A stretch of 64,000 nucleotides of DNA from Lasiosphaeria ovina (GCA_033439765.1 JAULSN010000009.1:310001-374000), one strand, 5' to 3'; shown: positions 11,178-21,090, counted from the first letter of the stretch. Program-made: numbers and translations. The notes: generated by a model from the letters alone, not told the origin.

Positions 11178-12171
11178 CTTCGAACAACGGTCTAAAGCCA
11201 ATAGAGGATCGTTGGCCAAGGTCGTAGCCGGCCCGGCAGGGCCTGCGGCCAGTTGGCCCGGGCCTGTTACAGGTGGCCGGCAGGTGGCCCGGTCCGCGGC
11301 CAGGTAGCCCTGTGAGCGGCCTGGCTATTGGAACTGGTTGCCTGAAGGTCGCCTACTGCCCTGGCCGTACGGGGCCAACACCTGTGGCAGTTGGATCGAT
11401 TCTAAAGACCGTATGCGCGGGGCATTAAGTGGTTGTAGTTATATTACTTTATATAAGGTCCGTAGGTCCGTTATATATATAAGCTTTGCAGCTTATATAA
11501 GGTTGCTTATATGAGGACCCACAATTATTTATAGTTGTATTATTACGTAAGCAGTATAAATATATTTATTATATATTATTACCTCTTATAATTCTTTTTA
11601 TATCGTTTATTTTATATAAGGTAAAAAATATATATATTAAAAACTAATAGTAAGGTATCGGGACGACGCTTATTATTATTAATAAAATTATTTACGGCTT
11701 CTAGGTCCAACCGTACCTCTTAGAACGCGCGCTCGTACTCAGGTCTCGATATCGAGGTACTCTGAGGTATAATATCGGTAGTTCGCGGCGGTTACGCCAC
11801 GGGTAGTTCTAGGGTTCTCCGACGATCCTTCTTACGTAGTCGTACGCGATCGTTAATTAAGAGTAGGATATTATTAGGGCCTTCTTAGGCAAGGAAATGA
11901 GCTTAGTTAAATATAAAGGTAGGTATATACGAGAGGTAAGGCTATAAGTAGAGAATGACTAGATTCGTAAATAACTAAGCTAAAGAAAGGAAAAGGAAAA
12001 GAAGAAATCTACGGGCTCTATAAGCTTCTGGTTTTGTAGTAGTGTACGGGGTCGTAGTACTAGTCCCGATCGGGAATAGCGGGGCCTACACACTAGGGCT
12101 AGCAGCTAAGGCATAGTCGCGGCACCACGGACCTCAGTTCGGCCGTGCCGTAATACTAAGCTAGTAGAAGG
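11178..12171. other. Non-coding: GGCC-rich patch, hairpin, then RIP-hit sequence
   Basis: 11,190-11,400 is very rich in GGCC/GGCCTG. Near 11,473-11,500 the arms ATATAAGCT and AGCTTATAT enclose TTGC. From about 11,420 on, RIP-type composition returns. A minus-strand reading near 11,650-11,890 is charged and gag-like but too degraded to name. No gene is seen. Confidence 0.5.
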
Positions 12172-12360
12172 AGAGGAAGAATAGGAAGTAGAAGATATTA
12201 TATAATATAAGGATAAGGGAGAGCGTAAAAGGTTCCTAGTTAAGTAGGCGGGCTGGCTAGTAGAATATAATACCTAGGAACCTAGGGAATACTTATCTAA
12301 CGTACAGAAAGTACTATAACGATATAAGAAAAAAGCAAAATAAAGGTATAAGAAGTAGAA
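12172..12360 (+). pseudogene. Chromodomain relic of a second Gypsy chromovirus
   Basis: Plus-strand reading through TAG gives EVEDII.YKDKGERKRFLVK followed by EPREYLSNVQKVL.RYKKK. This is the hydrophobic/aromatic pattern of a chromodomain ending in the usual charged helix. It differs from the chromodomain at 540-700, so it comes from another element or another copy. No flanking integrase is readable. Confidence 0.6.
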
Positions 12361-12412
12361 TGATTAAAAAGTCCTTAATCCACGAGCACGACCCGTAGGC
12401 CGTACTTATAAA

Positions 12413-12492
12413 TTAGGATACCCCGAGGAGGATTTGAACCCCCGACCTCTAGTAAAGATACTAGGGTATTAACTACTATACTACCGCGGCGC
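12413..12492 (-). pseudogene. tRNA-like sequence (degenerate tRNA or SINE head)
   Basis: The minus strand has an A-box-like D arm (GTAT...ATAC stem, loop AGTAGTTA) and a clear B box GGTTCAAATCC with a 5-bp T stem (GGGGG/CCTCC). The anticodon stem CTAGT/ACTAG encloses only six bases, and the acceptor strands pair poorly, so it is not a working tRNA. RIP-type changes account for some of the damage. It could equally be the tRNA-derived head of a SINE. Confidence 0.55.
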
Positions 12493-12495
12493 TCT

Positions 12496-13122
12496 TGTTG
12501 AATAGAGGATAACAAATAAGGTTCAAGAATTAACGAGGACGTTGATCTACGGGGGGGGGGGATGGTTATAAGGAAAGAGCACCCCAAGCATATACGCACA
12601 CCTTTATATACGCCTACCACCTATCACCAACTAGCCTGACCACTACCAGTTAGCACAATCACTACTATTATAAAGAACAGAGCCCCTGAGCATATATATA
12701 AGCAGTGGCCCTCGCCCACCTTCCTTTACGAGGGCCAGGTTGAAGTCTCTCACTAATACCACTCATTGCTCGCCCTTCTTCTTGCCTACATTGTGACTAC
12801 CTTAATCAGGCGTACCTACCCTCTCTTACAGGGTGATCCGGTGGGGGGTGGGGTATGGTACAGTGGCCTGTGCGGGACCTGCCCTGAACTATACCTGATT
12901 TAGGTAGGTCTTTCTGACACACACCCCCTAGTTGAAGCCATTAGTTTGAATGGCTTTTAGGGGGCAGCTAATAGACCCAAGTTATATGAAAGACTACTGT
13001 CATCTGTGCTTAGTTCAGCCTCCTAATCGGCCTTTATGCCATTGCTATGGCTTTATGCGTTGGTTAGGCGAGCTAAACTAATTCTTTGTCTCTCCCTCGC
13101 CTCGGAGGCCTGAAGCTCAACA
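12496..13122 (+). repeat. Putative 627-bp LTR followed by a primer-binding-site-like sequence
   Basis: It starts TGTTGAAT and ends GCTCAACA (6-bp inverted ends TGTTGA/TCAACA). It is followed at once by TTGGTGACGACGGGCTC, which has the TGG start expected of a primer binding site. Its left end lies about 4-5 bp upstream of the 5' end of the tRNA-like sequence. It contains an 11-13 G run near 12,550. No gag follows, so the element is truncated or the LTR is solo. Confidence 0.5.
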
Positions 13123-13931
13123 TTGGTGACGACGGGCTCAATAGCACTATCCATGTAGGAATTACCGATCAATCTGGCTCATGCGGCTGCAGGGCTGTGA
13201 TTGGTCGACAGGGAAAGCAAGTGAGGAACCACCATTACGCGGGGCACACACGCCCTTCACGTGACCCCGGGCGCACGGGTTACACGTGCCCAAACACGTG
13301 ACCACGAAGCATCGCCAAACGCGCCCGCATCCTGTCCGGCGCCCGTTGAACTTCTGATGCAATCCGGCACTTGCCTTAGGCCAACCTTGGAAGGCTTAAT
13401 TCCGTAGCGACAATTGTATTGGACCTAATTTGTCCCTGTGGCTTGCTCAACAGACCGAATAATCTCGGTCAGCCGGGTTGCCCTACACATGACTGGGCAC
13501 GTGGGCACTAGCCCCGCCCTGGGGATTTCGCCCACACATTGTCCACTCCTACACCGTCTCTAGCGAGGGTTATATTCGACTTTCTTTCTCATTATCGAGG
13601 CAAGTACGAACTTGCTTCACAGTCAGCACCTGGTTCATTTTAGCTGACTCCACCTTCAGAGCTTCACTCATCTGCGCCCTTAGCATACTTTGTCGGTGGT
13701 CCTTCCTTCATTAACCCGAGGCAAGGACGCTTTAGGTTCGTTCCTATAGTTAGGCCCCCCCCAACACAGTCACGGTGTCCCCAACATAGCCGACAAAGTT
13801 TTGATAGGAGCAGGTGTTAAAAAGGATTTGCGCCCGCTGTTACACAGCTCGTATCTTCAACTCTTCATTATTCATCAGTATGTAGTTATTGCTTCCGGCT
13901 CTACCACGACTTAACCAATTTATCCCCAACC
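13123..13931. promoter_or_regulatory. Intergenic; probable promoter in its last 200 bp
   Basis: No coding signal is seen in 13,123-13,700. From about 13,790 there is an A-rich TATA-like TTAAAAAGG (13,818), followed by pyrimidine-rich sequence and CCAACC before the ATG at 13,932, which looks like a fungal core promoter and start context. Confidence 0.35.
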
Positions 13932-14096
13932 ATGCTTTCTCGCTTCTTAGTGAAGGCCACGCCGGTGTGCAAGACTCTTCGTACTATGCCTCCGTCCTAT
14001 AGAAGATTCTACTCCAACAAACCCCTCGATCCGCCTCGCCCTAGTGCCAAGTTCACCATATCTCTTGACAAGTTCACCACATTACTCGACAATTAG
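13932..14096 (+). CDS. Small ORF with mitochondrial-presequence-like N-terminus (54 aa)
   Basis: ATG in good context (CCAACCATGC). The product starts MLSRFLVKATPVC and has no acidic residue until the aspartate in KPLDPP. It is rich in R, K, S and T and contains RRFYSN, which resembles an R-x-(F/Y)-S presequence cleavage site. A short tail (KFTISLDKFTTLLDN) follows before TAG. It may be a tiny mitochondrial protein, or a first exon or truncated 5' end of a larger gene whose remainder is missing. No GT donor obviously extends it. Family not recognised. Confidence 0.4.
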   Translation: MLSRFLVKATPVCKTLRTMPPSYRRFYSNKPLDPPRPSAKFTISLDKFTTLLDN

Positions 14097-14200
14097 GGAA
14101 GGGGTGGCCCCCTCTTATAGACGCTAGCAACTACCAAGAAGATAGTGCACCATGTCCATGGCCGGCCTATCGCGATAGCGACAGACCGAAGCTAGCCTCT

Positions 14201-14330
14201 GCGGCTGTATATCGCGAGTGGGGCTTGGCACTGACCACTCACAGCAAGTCTCGTTGTCGTTGGACGGCTACGGCCGTATATCGCGAGTCGGGCTTAGCAC
14301 TAACCTCGCACAGCAAGTCTGCCGTCTGCG
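14201..14330. repeat. Imperfect 69-bp tandem duplication
   Basis: GCGGCTGTATATCGCGAGT at 14,201 recurs as CGGCCGTATATCGCGAGT at 14,271. The similarity continues through GGGCTT(G/A)GCACT and CACAGCAAGTCT. It lies inside long open frames of both strands that carry no recognisable domain. Confidence 0.7.
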
Positions 14331-16084
14331 CGCAGAGCCGTTTAAGCACGTTGGAAGTGCGGGGTTTGCCAAGCTTGCTCCACTATCCTCTTGGGCAGCC
14401 CTCGGATCGACCAGTCCCCGGAGTCCATTTCGACACGGCCGAAAACTGGCTAATCGCTGGGCGAGAAACTTTCGGCACCTTCACGGTAAAGTAGACGAGA
14501 CAGCCTCTCTACACCACCTTCCTTCTTGGCCTACCAGTAACATTGCGCTTTGGGGTCCGTGTGCCGGAAACGACGCGCGATGCAACATGATTTTCTTTGG
14601 TACTCGAAAACGGCCGAGCACGGTAGAAGCCACTGCCCACCTTAACTGTGCCCAGGCGTGTCTCTCTCGTTCACTGCTCCAGGTCAGGTCCCCTCAGATC
14701 GGTGGTCGCCACGCACCAGCCTGTTCAACCGCAGGCGCTTCGCCTCCGCTCCGGTCGCTCAGCGAACTACTCGTCCACGCCATACTCGCTGGGGGTCACA
14801 CACCCAGAGTCCACCCGGAGTCTCTCTGCCTTGGCCGATATCTGGCACACGTCGAATGAACAAATAAAAAAAAAAAAAAAAAAAAAGGAAAAACCGCTGC
14901 CTGGGTGAGAGAGAGGTGGCAGACTACGGCCACATGTGGAAAGTAAGTGGGACGGGACATGCTGGTGGTGGGAGGGGAAAAGCACTGAAAAAGATGGCAG
15001 AAAAGGGAGGGTTGCTAGTTTCGAGGAGACCAACAGTGGGCCCCCTGATCGCTTGCTGCCGGTGTTTCGGCATTGTCGGTCCGCGGCGTCGCCCACTGTT
15101 CGGCCGCCTGGGCAGAGCAGCCACGGTATGGCGATACCGTGTGCTGTGCCATACGCTTCCCAAACGGAACGTCTGTCAATGTGTGCATGCACATTGCATT
15201 GTGATTTCGGAACTGTCTCTGGTGCCGGGGATGCCATCGTCTGCCCAGCAAAGGGAACCATCACCGTCTGGGACGCAGGGCCGCATCTCCGGCACCCGCC
15301 ATCATCGGGAAGCTGCAGCAGCTGGCCCCGCTCGGGCTGTCATACTTCTCTTATACATTGCCGTGTGTTGGTTGTCGCGGATGCCCATATGGTGCTGGGT
15401 ACGGGGCTGGCGGGATGCCATCTGGTGCTGGCGTGCTCAAGCTCGGCCGGTCGTGTTGCACACGAAACCAGGACAGCGCTTGGCCACGGTCTCTTGGTGC
15501 GGGCGGCTCCCGCCCCATGAGTGCTGAGCAGGGGGGACGTGGGGTATGATCCGCCAAGGAGGGAGGGCTGTGTTTAGCCGTCGCCATGGCTGCAGATTTC
15601 GCTTGCGCGATTTCCATAGGCTCCTCGTCCATGGCTTTTGTTTCCATTATTTAAGGGGGGGGGCCAGCCCCTTAAATAACTCTCTCCCTGCGTAGTCTTC
15701 CCGTCCTACATCGCACCGCTTTCTGCATCACACACAATTGTACCTTGCACTACTGGACATTTTTTGGCCATTGGCCCAGAGATTGAATACCAATAAACGC
15801 ACCGACGCGCGTACCTGGTCATCCCAACCGTCCGAACCATGGCGACGACGATGCCCGGGGTTGGGAGGCGCGCACCCAGATCTATACCAACCGTGGTAGC
15901 GTAACGATGAATGCGGACCATCAGACCATTAGGAGCGTGTCAGAAGAGGAGGTCCAGCTGTTGGTGATGGTGGCAGGAGCAGAGTCGGGAATAGCTTCAT
16001 CGGCGAGAGGCCCACAAATAGATCGAGAATGGCAAATGGCGAACGGTGGAAATTCCCTCAACAGGAAATACGACTGCGCATCTG
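14331..16084. other. No recognisable gene; poly-A run and hairpin
   Basis: Open frames up to about 200 codons exist in several overlapping frames on both strands (GC-rich sequence), but none shows a family motif. Landmarks are a 21-A run at 14,866-14,886, which could be a retroposition tail, and the hairpin at 15,647. I see no transposon termini. Confidence 0.5.
15647..15679. repeat. Perfect 12-bp hairpin
   Basis: TTATTTAAGGGG (15,647-15,658) and CCCCTTAAATAA (15,668-15,679) are exact reverse complements around a G-rich 9-base loop. Confidence 0.8.
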
Positions 16085-16262
16085 GACATATTTAACTTCC
16101 CTAGATTCTTTCCCCCCTACCTCTGAGTGTAAATAACTTGTTATACAACCACCATGTCTCAATATACTGAAGATAATATGGTCAATACGTTCCTAGACGT
16201 CACGGACAACAAGCTTTCTATTCGTCAATCGGCTCACAAGCACGGAGTTCCCTATCGAACGC
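16085..16262 (+). pseudogene. 5' end of a pogo-like transposase gene (promoter plus HTH start), truncated
   Basis: ATG at 16,154 in excellent context (CAACCACCATGTC) starts MSQYTEDNMVNTFLDVTD, followed by NKLSIRQSAHKHGVPYRTP. This is the HTH_psq-type beginning of fungal pogo/DDE_1 transposases. Upstream 16,090-16,150 has ATATTTAAC and a pyrimidine-rich leader. Homology stops near 16,262, where the sequence becomes the 3' end of an inverted MOB3 fragment. The longer open frame that continues is a chance fusion. This element family differs from the RIP-hit Fot1 at 3,221. Confidence 0.75.
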
Positions 16263-17112
16263 CCAGAGACATGTCTTCCTGCACCGTCGATGGCGTGTTG
16301 GTTGGCAGAAATATACTACTTGGCGGAAACACGTTGGATGGCGAATACATGTTGGAAGGTGGAATCTCGTCTTCGTCTTCTCCTCGCTGCGCGGGAGGCT
16401 TGGCGATGGACGTAGGCACGATCTGTGGTGGGTGCTGCTGCTTCCGGTCGGTACCGCCGTCCGCCAGCGCATTCCCACTCGGGACGCTCTCAAGACCTTC
16501 GGCCTCGGGCGGCAACTTGTAGTTCTCAGCAGGCACGAGGAGGTCGTACATGTCGCAAACTGTCTTGAACAGGACATAGAGCCCCGTTTGCCCCTCGACA
16601 GACCAGAAGACGCCGCGGTGCTGGAACCAGGCGTGAGCAAAGATGCGGTGGAGGCGGCCGAAGACATTGACCAGGTTCTTGAGGGCCGTGTTTTTGTCGT
16701 GGGCGTCAACGACAAAACGGCTGGGAAAGATGTTGGGGTTGGTCACCACGTTGGCAGCCCAGTCCGGCGTGTGGCAGCAGTAGTCGATGGCGCAGCAGCT
16801 CTTTGGGGTGTCGTGCACGGCGCACAGGAACTGCCACTCGCTTGCGCGCATCTCGGGGCATGTGGCGGCGCTGCAGGGCGGCGTGTCGAACAAGAAGCCG
16901 GCGATGAGGCTATTGCACTGGGCCATGAGAAAGCGACACAGCTCGTACAGCCACAAGGTCTTGTCGATGCCAGGCGGCGGCGTAGCCAGCGTCTTGGCCG
17001 TCTCGCGCGTTATGGCGCACGTGTTGCCGGCCGTGTGGTGGTAGTGGAGGGCAGCCAGGTGTTCTTGCAGCTGGAAGGCCGAGTCGAGCTGTCGAGGGGG
17101 GGCAGAGGGGCG
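16252..17112 (-). pseudogene. mob3: MOB3/phocein-family gene, 5'-truncated
   Basis: The minus frame contains LDSAFQLQEHLAALHYHH near 17,075, then the MOB domain. CX4C (CSAATC) and HX4H (HAWFQH), the four zinc ligands of MOB proteins, are all present, along with SEWQFLCAVHD, CCAIDYCCHT and GLYVLFKTVCDMYDL. A Pro/Ser-rich tail ends at a stop at 16,252-16,254. MOB3/phocein acts in the STRIPAK complex. No start codon precedes it: an in-frame TAA lies near 17,115, exactly where DR-repeat sequence (TATTCTCCTTTTTTC) begins. The N-terminal exon(s) are missing, so it is a truncated copy even though the MOB domain frame is intact. Confidence 0.8.
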
Positions 17113-17295
17113 ATGGCTTTATGTATTCTCCTTTTTTCTTACCAGCATCCTTGGAGATGACTTCGAATACCAAGGAAAGGTCGTTCTTGTTGCCTCACAA
17201 GCTCACATCTGTCGTCACTGAGCGGCAGCAAACGCCCACCGGGGCCGCAACAACATTGCCGGCGTCGTCCCCGGTCCGCACCCGGCCCGTCATCG
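17112..17295 (-). repeat. DR repeat fragments
   Basis: TATTCTCCTTTTTTCTTACC (17,126) and GGGGCCGCAACAACATTGCC (17,239) match segments of the dispersed DR family seen at 27,150, 46,430, 52,760 and 60,050. The first abuts the MOB3 truncation point. The second abuts the TATA-binding-protein fragment. Confidence 0.7.
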
Positions 17296-17317
17296 TCTGC
17301 CGAGTCGTATTTTTGGC

Positions 17318-17593
17318 TTGATCATGCGATAGATCAGACCCGGGAACAGCCCAGGCTCATAAGAGAGCTGAAGTTGTGATGCTTGGACGCCAATCCCTCA
17401 AGACGAATAGGGAACTTGATATCGCAAGATGCAACCATGTTCTGGATCTTGAAATCGGTAAAAACTTGGCGTTGAAACCAAGCTTTTGGATAATACGCGT
17501 ATATTTCCGCGACGTAAGCTTCGAGTCGTCCTCCGACTTCGCGCCTGTGATAACCATCTTTCCACTTGCGAAGATGGGAGCAGTCCATGATCA
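17318..17593 (-). pseudogene. TATA-binding protein (TBP) fragment
   Basis: Minus-strand reading gives [35 protein letters not shown], then [32 protein letters not shown] and [16 protein letters not shown]. This is the end of the first and start of the second saddle repeat of TBP. Two small insertions (+1 near 17,465 and +2 near 17,366) break the frame. Homology begins and ends abruptly, covering about 90 of the 180 core residues. TBP is an essential single-copy protein, so this must be a dead duplicate piece. Confidence 0.88.
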
Positions 17594-18225
17594 CAGCCGC
17601 GAAACGCTACGCTTTGGGTTGTACTATTTCAACCGTCAGAACCAACCTTGCAGGAGACGCCCAGCAGCGGCTATAGTTCCAACGCTAGGGACTCACCTCG
17701 GCATTTCTCGCATGCAGTGCAATTGTCTTCAAGTCCAAGCGGCAATCAAGATTGACCGTGGCACGCGTTGTTGAGCTCATGGAGGACCTGAGGGTCCTGG
17801 CCTCCATCTCGGCCCTCCACAGCCCTCGCTACGGCCTCCTCCACGGCCATCGTCACGGTGTGTGTATGTATGTGGAAGACAACTTGCGTTGAGAGTGCTG
17901 CGCCCGCGGGACAATGGCTCTTAGAGAGAGAGAAAAAGAAGAGAGATATATATCCTTGGACTTCTTTGTGAGGAGGAACCGGAGAGATAGATGGATCGAT
18001 GGCTGGCTTTTCATATTCGGAGTTGTATACCATAAGTTGTCTCTCAGAGAGACCATCCTACATAGAACTCGACACTACCTAGGGAGTCACACAAGCATTG
18101 ATATTGAAATCCGCACATTGACACTTTCTCTCCCGCGTGGCTGCGTGACTCTGGACCCCCGTGATTGCCTGTGATCGAGTGGTATTGCTCCCTGGCGTCT
18201 GGAGGGAGTCTGAAACATGAAGCCT
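17594..18225. repeat. DR repeat piece (17,770-17,890) in otherwise unassigned sequence
   Basis: 17,770-17,890 (GAGCTCATGGAGGACCTGAG ... CATCGTCACGGTGTGTG) is the inverted counterpart of 26,130-26,262 and is shared with 28,250-28,345 and 46,790-46,860. The rest (17,600-17,770 and 17,890-18,225) shows no family motif. Confidence 0.65.
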
Positions 18226-18385
18226 GCGTAAAACCACCACAAGAGGTAGCTTACCAAGACTACCAAGAGCGGTATTCGAGGTCGCCCATCCCCCTGCCCG
18301 TCTTGCCAGGTTGGCCAGACTCTACCGGAGTAGTACCCGCGGTGTTGCCAGTCTCGTCGGTATTCGCTTGAGCTGGGCCAGCTGA
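18226..18385. repeat. DR repeat segment, inverted copy of 27,990-28,136
   Basis: The stretch from AAAACCACCACAAGAGG to GTATTCGCTTGAGCTGGGCC is found reverse-complemented at 27,990-28,136 (AGCTCAAGCGAATACCGACG ... TTGGTAGTCTTGGTAAGC). Parts recur at 46,590-46,680, 53,635 and 60,800. Confidence 0.8.
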
Positions 18386-18903
18386 AGCTTCCATCAGGTC
18401 CAGTTCGGGTGTAGGCCTCATGGAGCACCTCGCGCCTTCCCAACGAGGGAAGAGGGTCGTCGGGCGACCACTCCCGCACCGGCTTGCCCTCTTTGAACAT
18501 GTCCTCTGGGACCATCTCGGCCTCGTTAGCCTGGGGGGGGGGGGGTCGTGCCGACGAGGAAATGTGATGAGAGCGGTGATCCAGCGGCATACAGTAACGA
18601 TCCACCTCCACCAAGTCGGGCATGTCTGTGAAGTCCGCTGGGTCATCCAAGACGATGGGGTCGAACTTGGAGCCATCCCCTCCATATGTCTTTTTTTCTG
18701 CCTTGATCTTGGTCCCAACGGGACAGTCCTCCTCCCGAAAGAAGAGATGGGCACAATATTATAAACGCCTTCACGGTGTCTGCTAAAGTGATCCTCATCC
18801 TTGGCGTCGTTCTTTGGCGAGGCCCAAATGGCGCTAGAGACCTTGAGGACGATGCCCCTCTGGGCTTCCGCGCGGCTGACATAGAGAACGCGCAGCGCTC
18901 ATG
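18386..18903 (-). pseudogene. Fragment of an unrecognised protein gene, one frameshift
   Basis: Minus-strand coding-like sequence: SRAEAQRGIVLKVSSAIW, then DEDHFSRHREGVYNIVPI. After a frameshift near 18,735 it reads REEDCPVGTKIKAEKKTY, GGDGSKFDPIVLDDPADF and DLVEVDRYCMPLDH. A stop immediately upstream (TGA near 18,903) and fusion into DR repeat downstream (18,385) show it is an internal piece. A run of about 13 G (18,533-18,545) interrupts it. The protein reads as conserved and soluble, but I cannot name the family. Confidence 0.5.
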
Positions 18904-19016
18904 AGTTCACGGCTGGTCATTTTTCGTGATTTGGTGTCTTGTGGCAGGAACCGCAACATTATTACCCATAGATGGCTTCTTCTTGCCGCAACAGAGTTCG
19001 ATGACTACCTACTCAG

Positions 19017-19386
19017 CTACTTGATGGGTAGGTAGCAAGCCTGAGAAATGGTCTGCCGAATCGTTGTGACCAGGCGTCTCGGGGCTTCCAGCATGCCGAG
19101 CTGTTCCGCTATGGTGGCGGACTCCTCTGCTGTGAATTCGTGAGTGGTATGCTTAACTGAGATCTTGTCCATAGCCGGGGACGGGGCCGCAGCGGCAGGG
19201 CGAACATGGGACAGGCGGAGTGCACCCGGGGAGTCGGCGATGGCCTGGCCAGGGCGAGAGGAGGTCATGCCGCTGGGCGAGGCGGCGGCAGGGGGCAGGC
19301 GACGGGGAGGCACCCTCGTCCATTTCCACGTCACTGTCAAACGTGACAGTGACGGGCAGGGGCGTGTCGTTGCGCCGCTCTGCCAT
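19017..19386 (-). pseudogene. Unrecognised ORF with one frameshift (about 120 aa)
   Basis: ATG at 19,384-19,386 begins MAERRNDTPLPVTVTFDS. A frameshift near 19,300 is needed to join ISVKHTTHEFTAEESAT and QLGMLEAPRRLVTTI before a stop at 19,017. An 8-bp hairpin (CACTGTCA/TGACAGTG) lies near 19,332. Composition is coding-like but no domain is recognised. It could be two overlapping chance frames. Confidence 0.3.
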
Positions 19387-19782
19387 GGTAAATGCCGATT
19401 GCCACTGGTCGGGGTCGGCGGAAGGGGGGGAGGATGGTGGTGGTGGGCAACCAAACCAAACCGAACCAAGCCCAAAAAGAATCGAAGCGCGCGCTCTGGT
19501 ACAGAGCAAAAGGACGTTCCCCTCCGGCCTTGGTCGACTTGGGGGCGGAGGGTGACGCCGAAAGGCTCAAGCGAGCTTGAGCCACTGGTTTGAGCGAGCC
19601 AATTCGTTCATGTCGGCGTGGGCGGGCTGCGATAAAAGACCAGAATGGACGTCTTGGTGGCCATGAGAGCCGGGTTCTTCAGGGGATCAGTTTACCTAGG
19701 CGAGGGTGAGAGGTGAGTTGAATGAGCTCACATATAGAACGGAGAAGACGTATTCGCCCATTCTCAGGGCGTGATACCATCA

Positions 19783-19876
19783 GCTCCGCCGCCGACGCCG
19801 CAGACGCCGCAGACGCCGCCGCTGCTGCCGACACCACTGCCGCCGACGCCGCCACCGCTGCCGCCGACACCACCGC
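19783..19876. repeat. Degenerate GCCGACGCC repeat (Ala-Asp coding potential)
   Basis: Tandem GCC/GAC/GCA triplets for about 90 bp. One plus frame reads alternating Ala and Asp, the minus reads Ala/Ser/Val. It is likely a microsatellite and is not evidence of a gene. Confidence 0.75.
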
Positions 19877-20543
19877 CCACCCGGAGGCACAGGAGCCGGC
19901 CCTCAGAAGTGCGAGGTGGTTGACTATGAGTCTCTGAGAGATGCTCCAGCCATGCTCCCAGGGCTTCAGAAGTAATGATGTCTGTCTCCCTTGCTTTTCC
20001 CTTTTTTTTTTTCCCCTCTTTTTGGCACGTCTCCCTCTAACGGTTATCGCCTTTATAAACATGATATCAGTACATGGGCGGTCTGTTTCTGTTCCTGCTT
20101 TTCCATGAGATACCGACGGGGCGTCATGTCTGCTCCATAATCCAGTGGATTTAAAGCGGTCACGGCAGTCTAGATACAGAGCGGGATGCTCAACACGAGC
20201 GGAAGCGGCCGACGTGATTCCAGCCAAGGCCTTGTGCAAGACAGACGCTGGTGGGAGGCCGGGGCGTTGCTGGTGGGAGGCCGAGGCGTTGCGTGGCCCT
20301 GGCAGGTGGTGCTGGTTCTGGTCGGGGCGGACGGATTAGCATGGATTTGGAGCCTAGTAAGCACAGTTCCGGATCTTGTCTTCACGGCTAGTCTAGATAC
20401 AGAGCGGGATACTTTTCACGGCTGACACGTCACCAAGAAACAACAACACCACTCACGTCCTCTGCGCGCATCGCGGCTCCCCATCACGCCCCCTCCCGGC
20501 CATCTTCTCATCCAAGCACCTCAAGGGCGAACCCATGGCTTCC

Positions 20544-20738
20544 CAGATAGGGTCTTGGTGTTTCGTCCCGCCGAACCGCGCCAGATAGGGTCTTGGTGTT
20601 TTGTCCCGCTGAACCCGCGCCAGATAGGGTCTTGGTGTTTCGCCCCGCTGAACCCGCGCCAGATAGGGTCTTGGTGTTTTGTCCCGCCGAACCGCGCCAG
20701 ATAGGGTCTTGGTGTTTCGCCCCGCTGAACCCGCGCCC
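20544..20738. repeat. 39-bp tandem repeat, five units
   Basis: AGATAGGGTCTTGGTGTTT recurs at 20,544, 20,583, 20,622, 20,661 and 20,700, exactly every 39 bp. The rest of each unit varies slightly (TCGTCCCGC/TTGTCCCGC, CCGAACC/TGAACCC). A sixth partial unit with its right flank is at about 20,848-20,930. On the minus strand the unit is 13 codons (RDKTPRPYLARVQ) without stops, but there is no convincing gene around it. Confidence 0.9.
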
Positions 20739-20756
20739 ACTCAGTAAGTAGAGTTA

Positions 20757-20816
20757 ATATATCATCGCAGTCCCGTGCTAAGTAGATGAAGTTAGCAAGG
20801 GACTGCGATGATATAT
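20757..20816. repeat. 18-bp inverted repeat beside the 39-bp array
   Basis: ATATATCATCGCAGTCCC (20,757-20,774) and GGGACTGCGATGATATAT (20,799-20,816) are perfect reverse complements. A third copy of the arm with its left flank (CACTCAGTAAGTAGAGTTAA) recurs near 20,887-20,923. Confidence 0.85.
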
Positions 20817-20924
20817 ATCGTTGAAACCTTCTCCACTTCTCCCCTGGCCTGGGTCTTGGTGTTTCGTCCCGCTGAAGCCGCGCCCACTCAGTAAGTAGAG
20901 TTAATATATCATCGCAGTCCCCTG

Positions 20925-21090
20925 CAACACAAATCCAACATTACATCGACAGGCTTGTCCTTGGGGTCGTTGTTCTCGTCGTGGCGGCCTAGGCCCCTCC
21001 TGGTGCCGACATCAATGGTGGCGCTCAGGAACATGGAAATGAGCCAGGCTAGAACAATGATATAGTCGTCTAGGCGGACCTTGGGGACGG
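20925..21090 (-). pseudogene. Fungal rhodopsin-like membrane-protein fragment
   Basis: The minus frame gives KVRLDDYIIVLAWLISMF, then IDVGTRRGLGRHDE. This resembles the segment 'LDDWLMLLALL...GLGRH' common to fungal seven-helix rhodopsin-like proteins (PF20684). Only one helix and a loop are present. An alanine-rich low-complexity block precedes it and the tandem-repeat region follows. Family assignment is by eye and moderate. Confidence 0.5.

Noticed and set aside
10872..11187. TGTTGAA...TTCAACA block as a complete solo LTR
   Set aside because: Kept only as possible: the 5-bp flanks differ (AATAT and CTTCG), so the usual proof of a solo LTR is missing.
14218..14859. 213-codon open frame
   Set aside because: Several overlapping frames on both strands are open in this GC-rich stretch. 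It contains a 69-bp tandem duplication and no motif, so it is probably non-coding.
16432..17160. 242-codon plus-strand frame
   Set aside because: It is the antisense shadow of the MOB3 domain on the minus strand, where zinc ligands and family motifs are clear.
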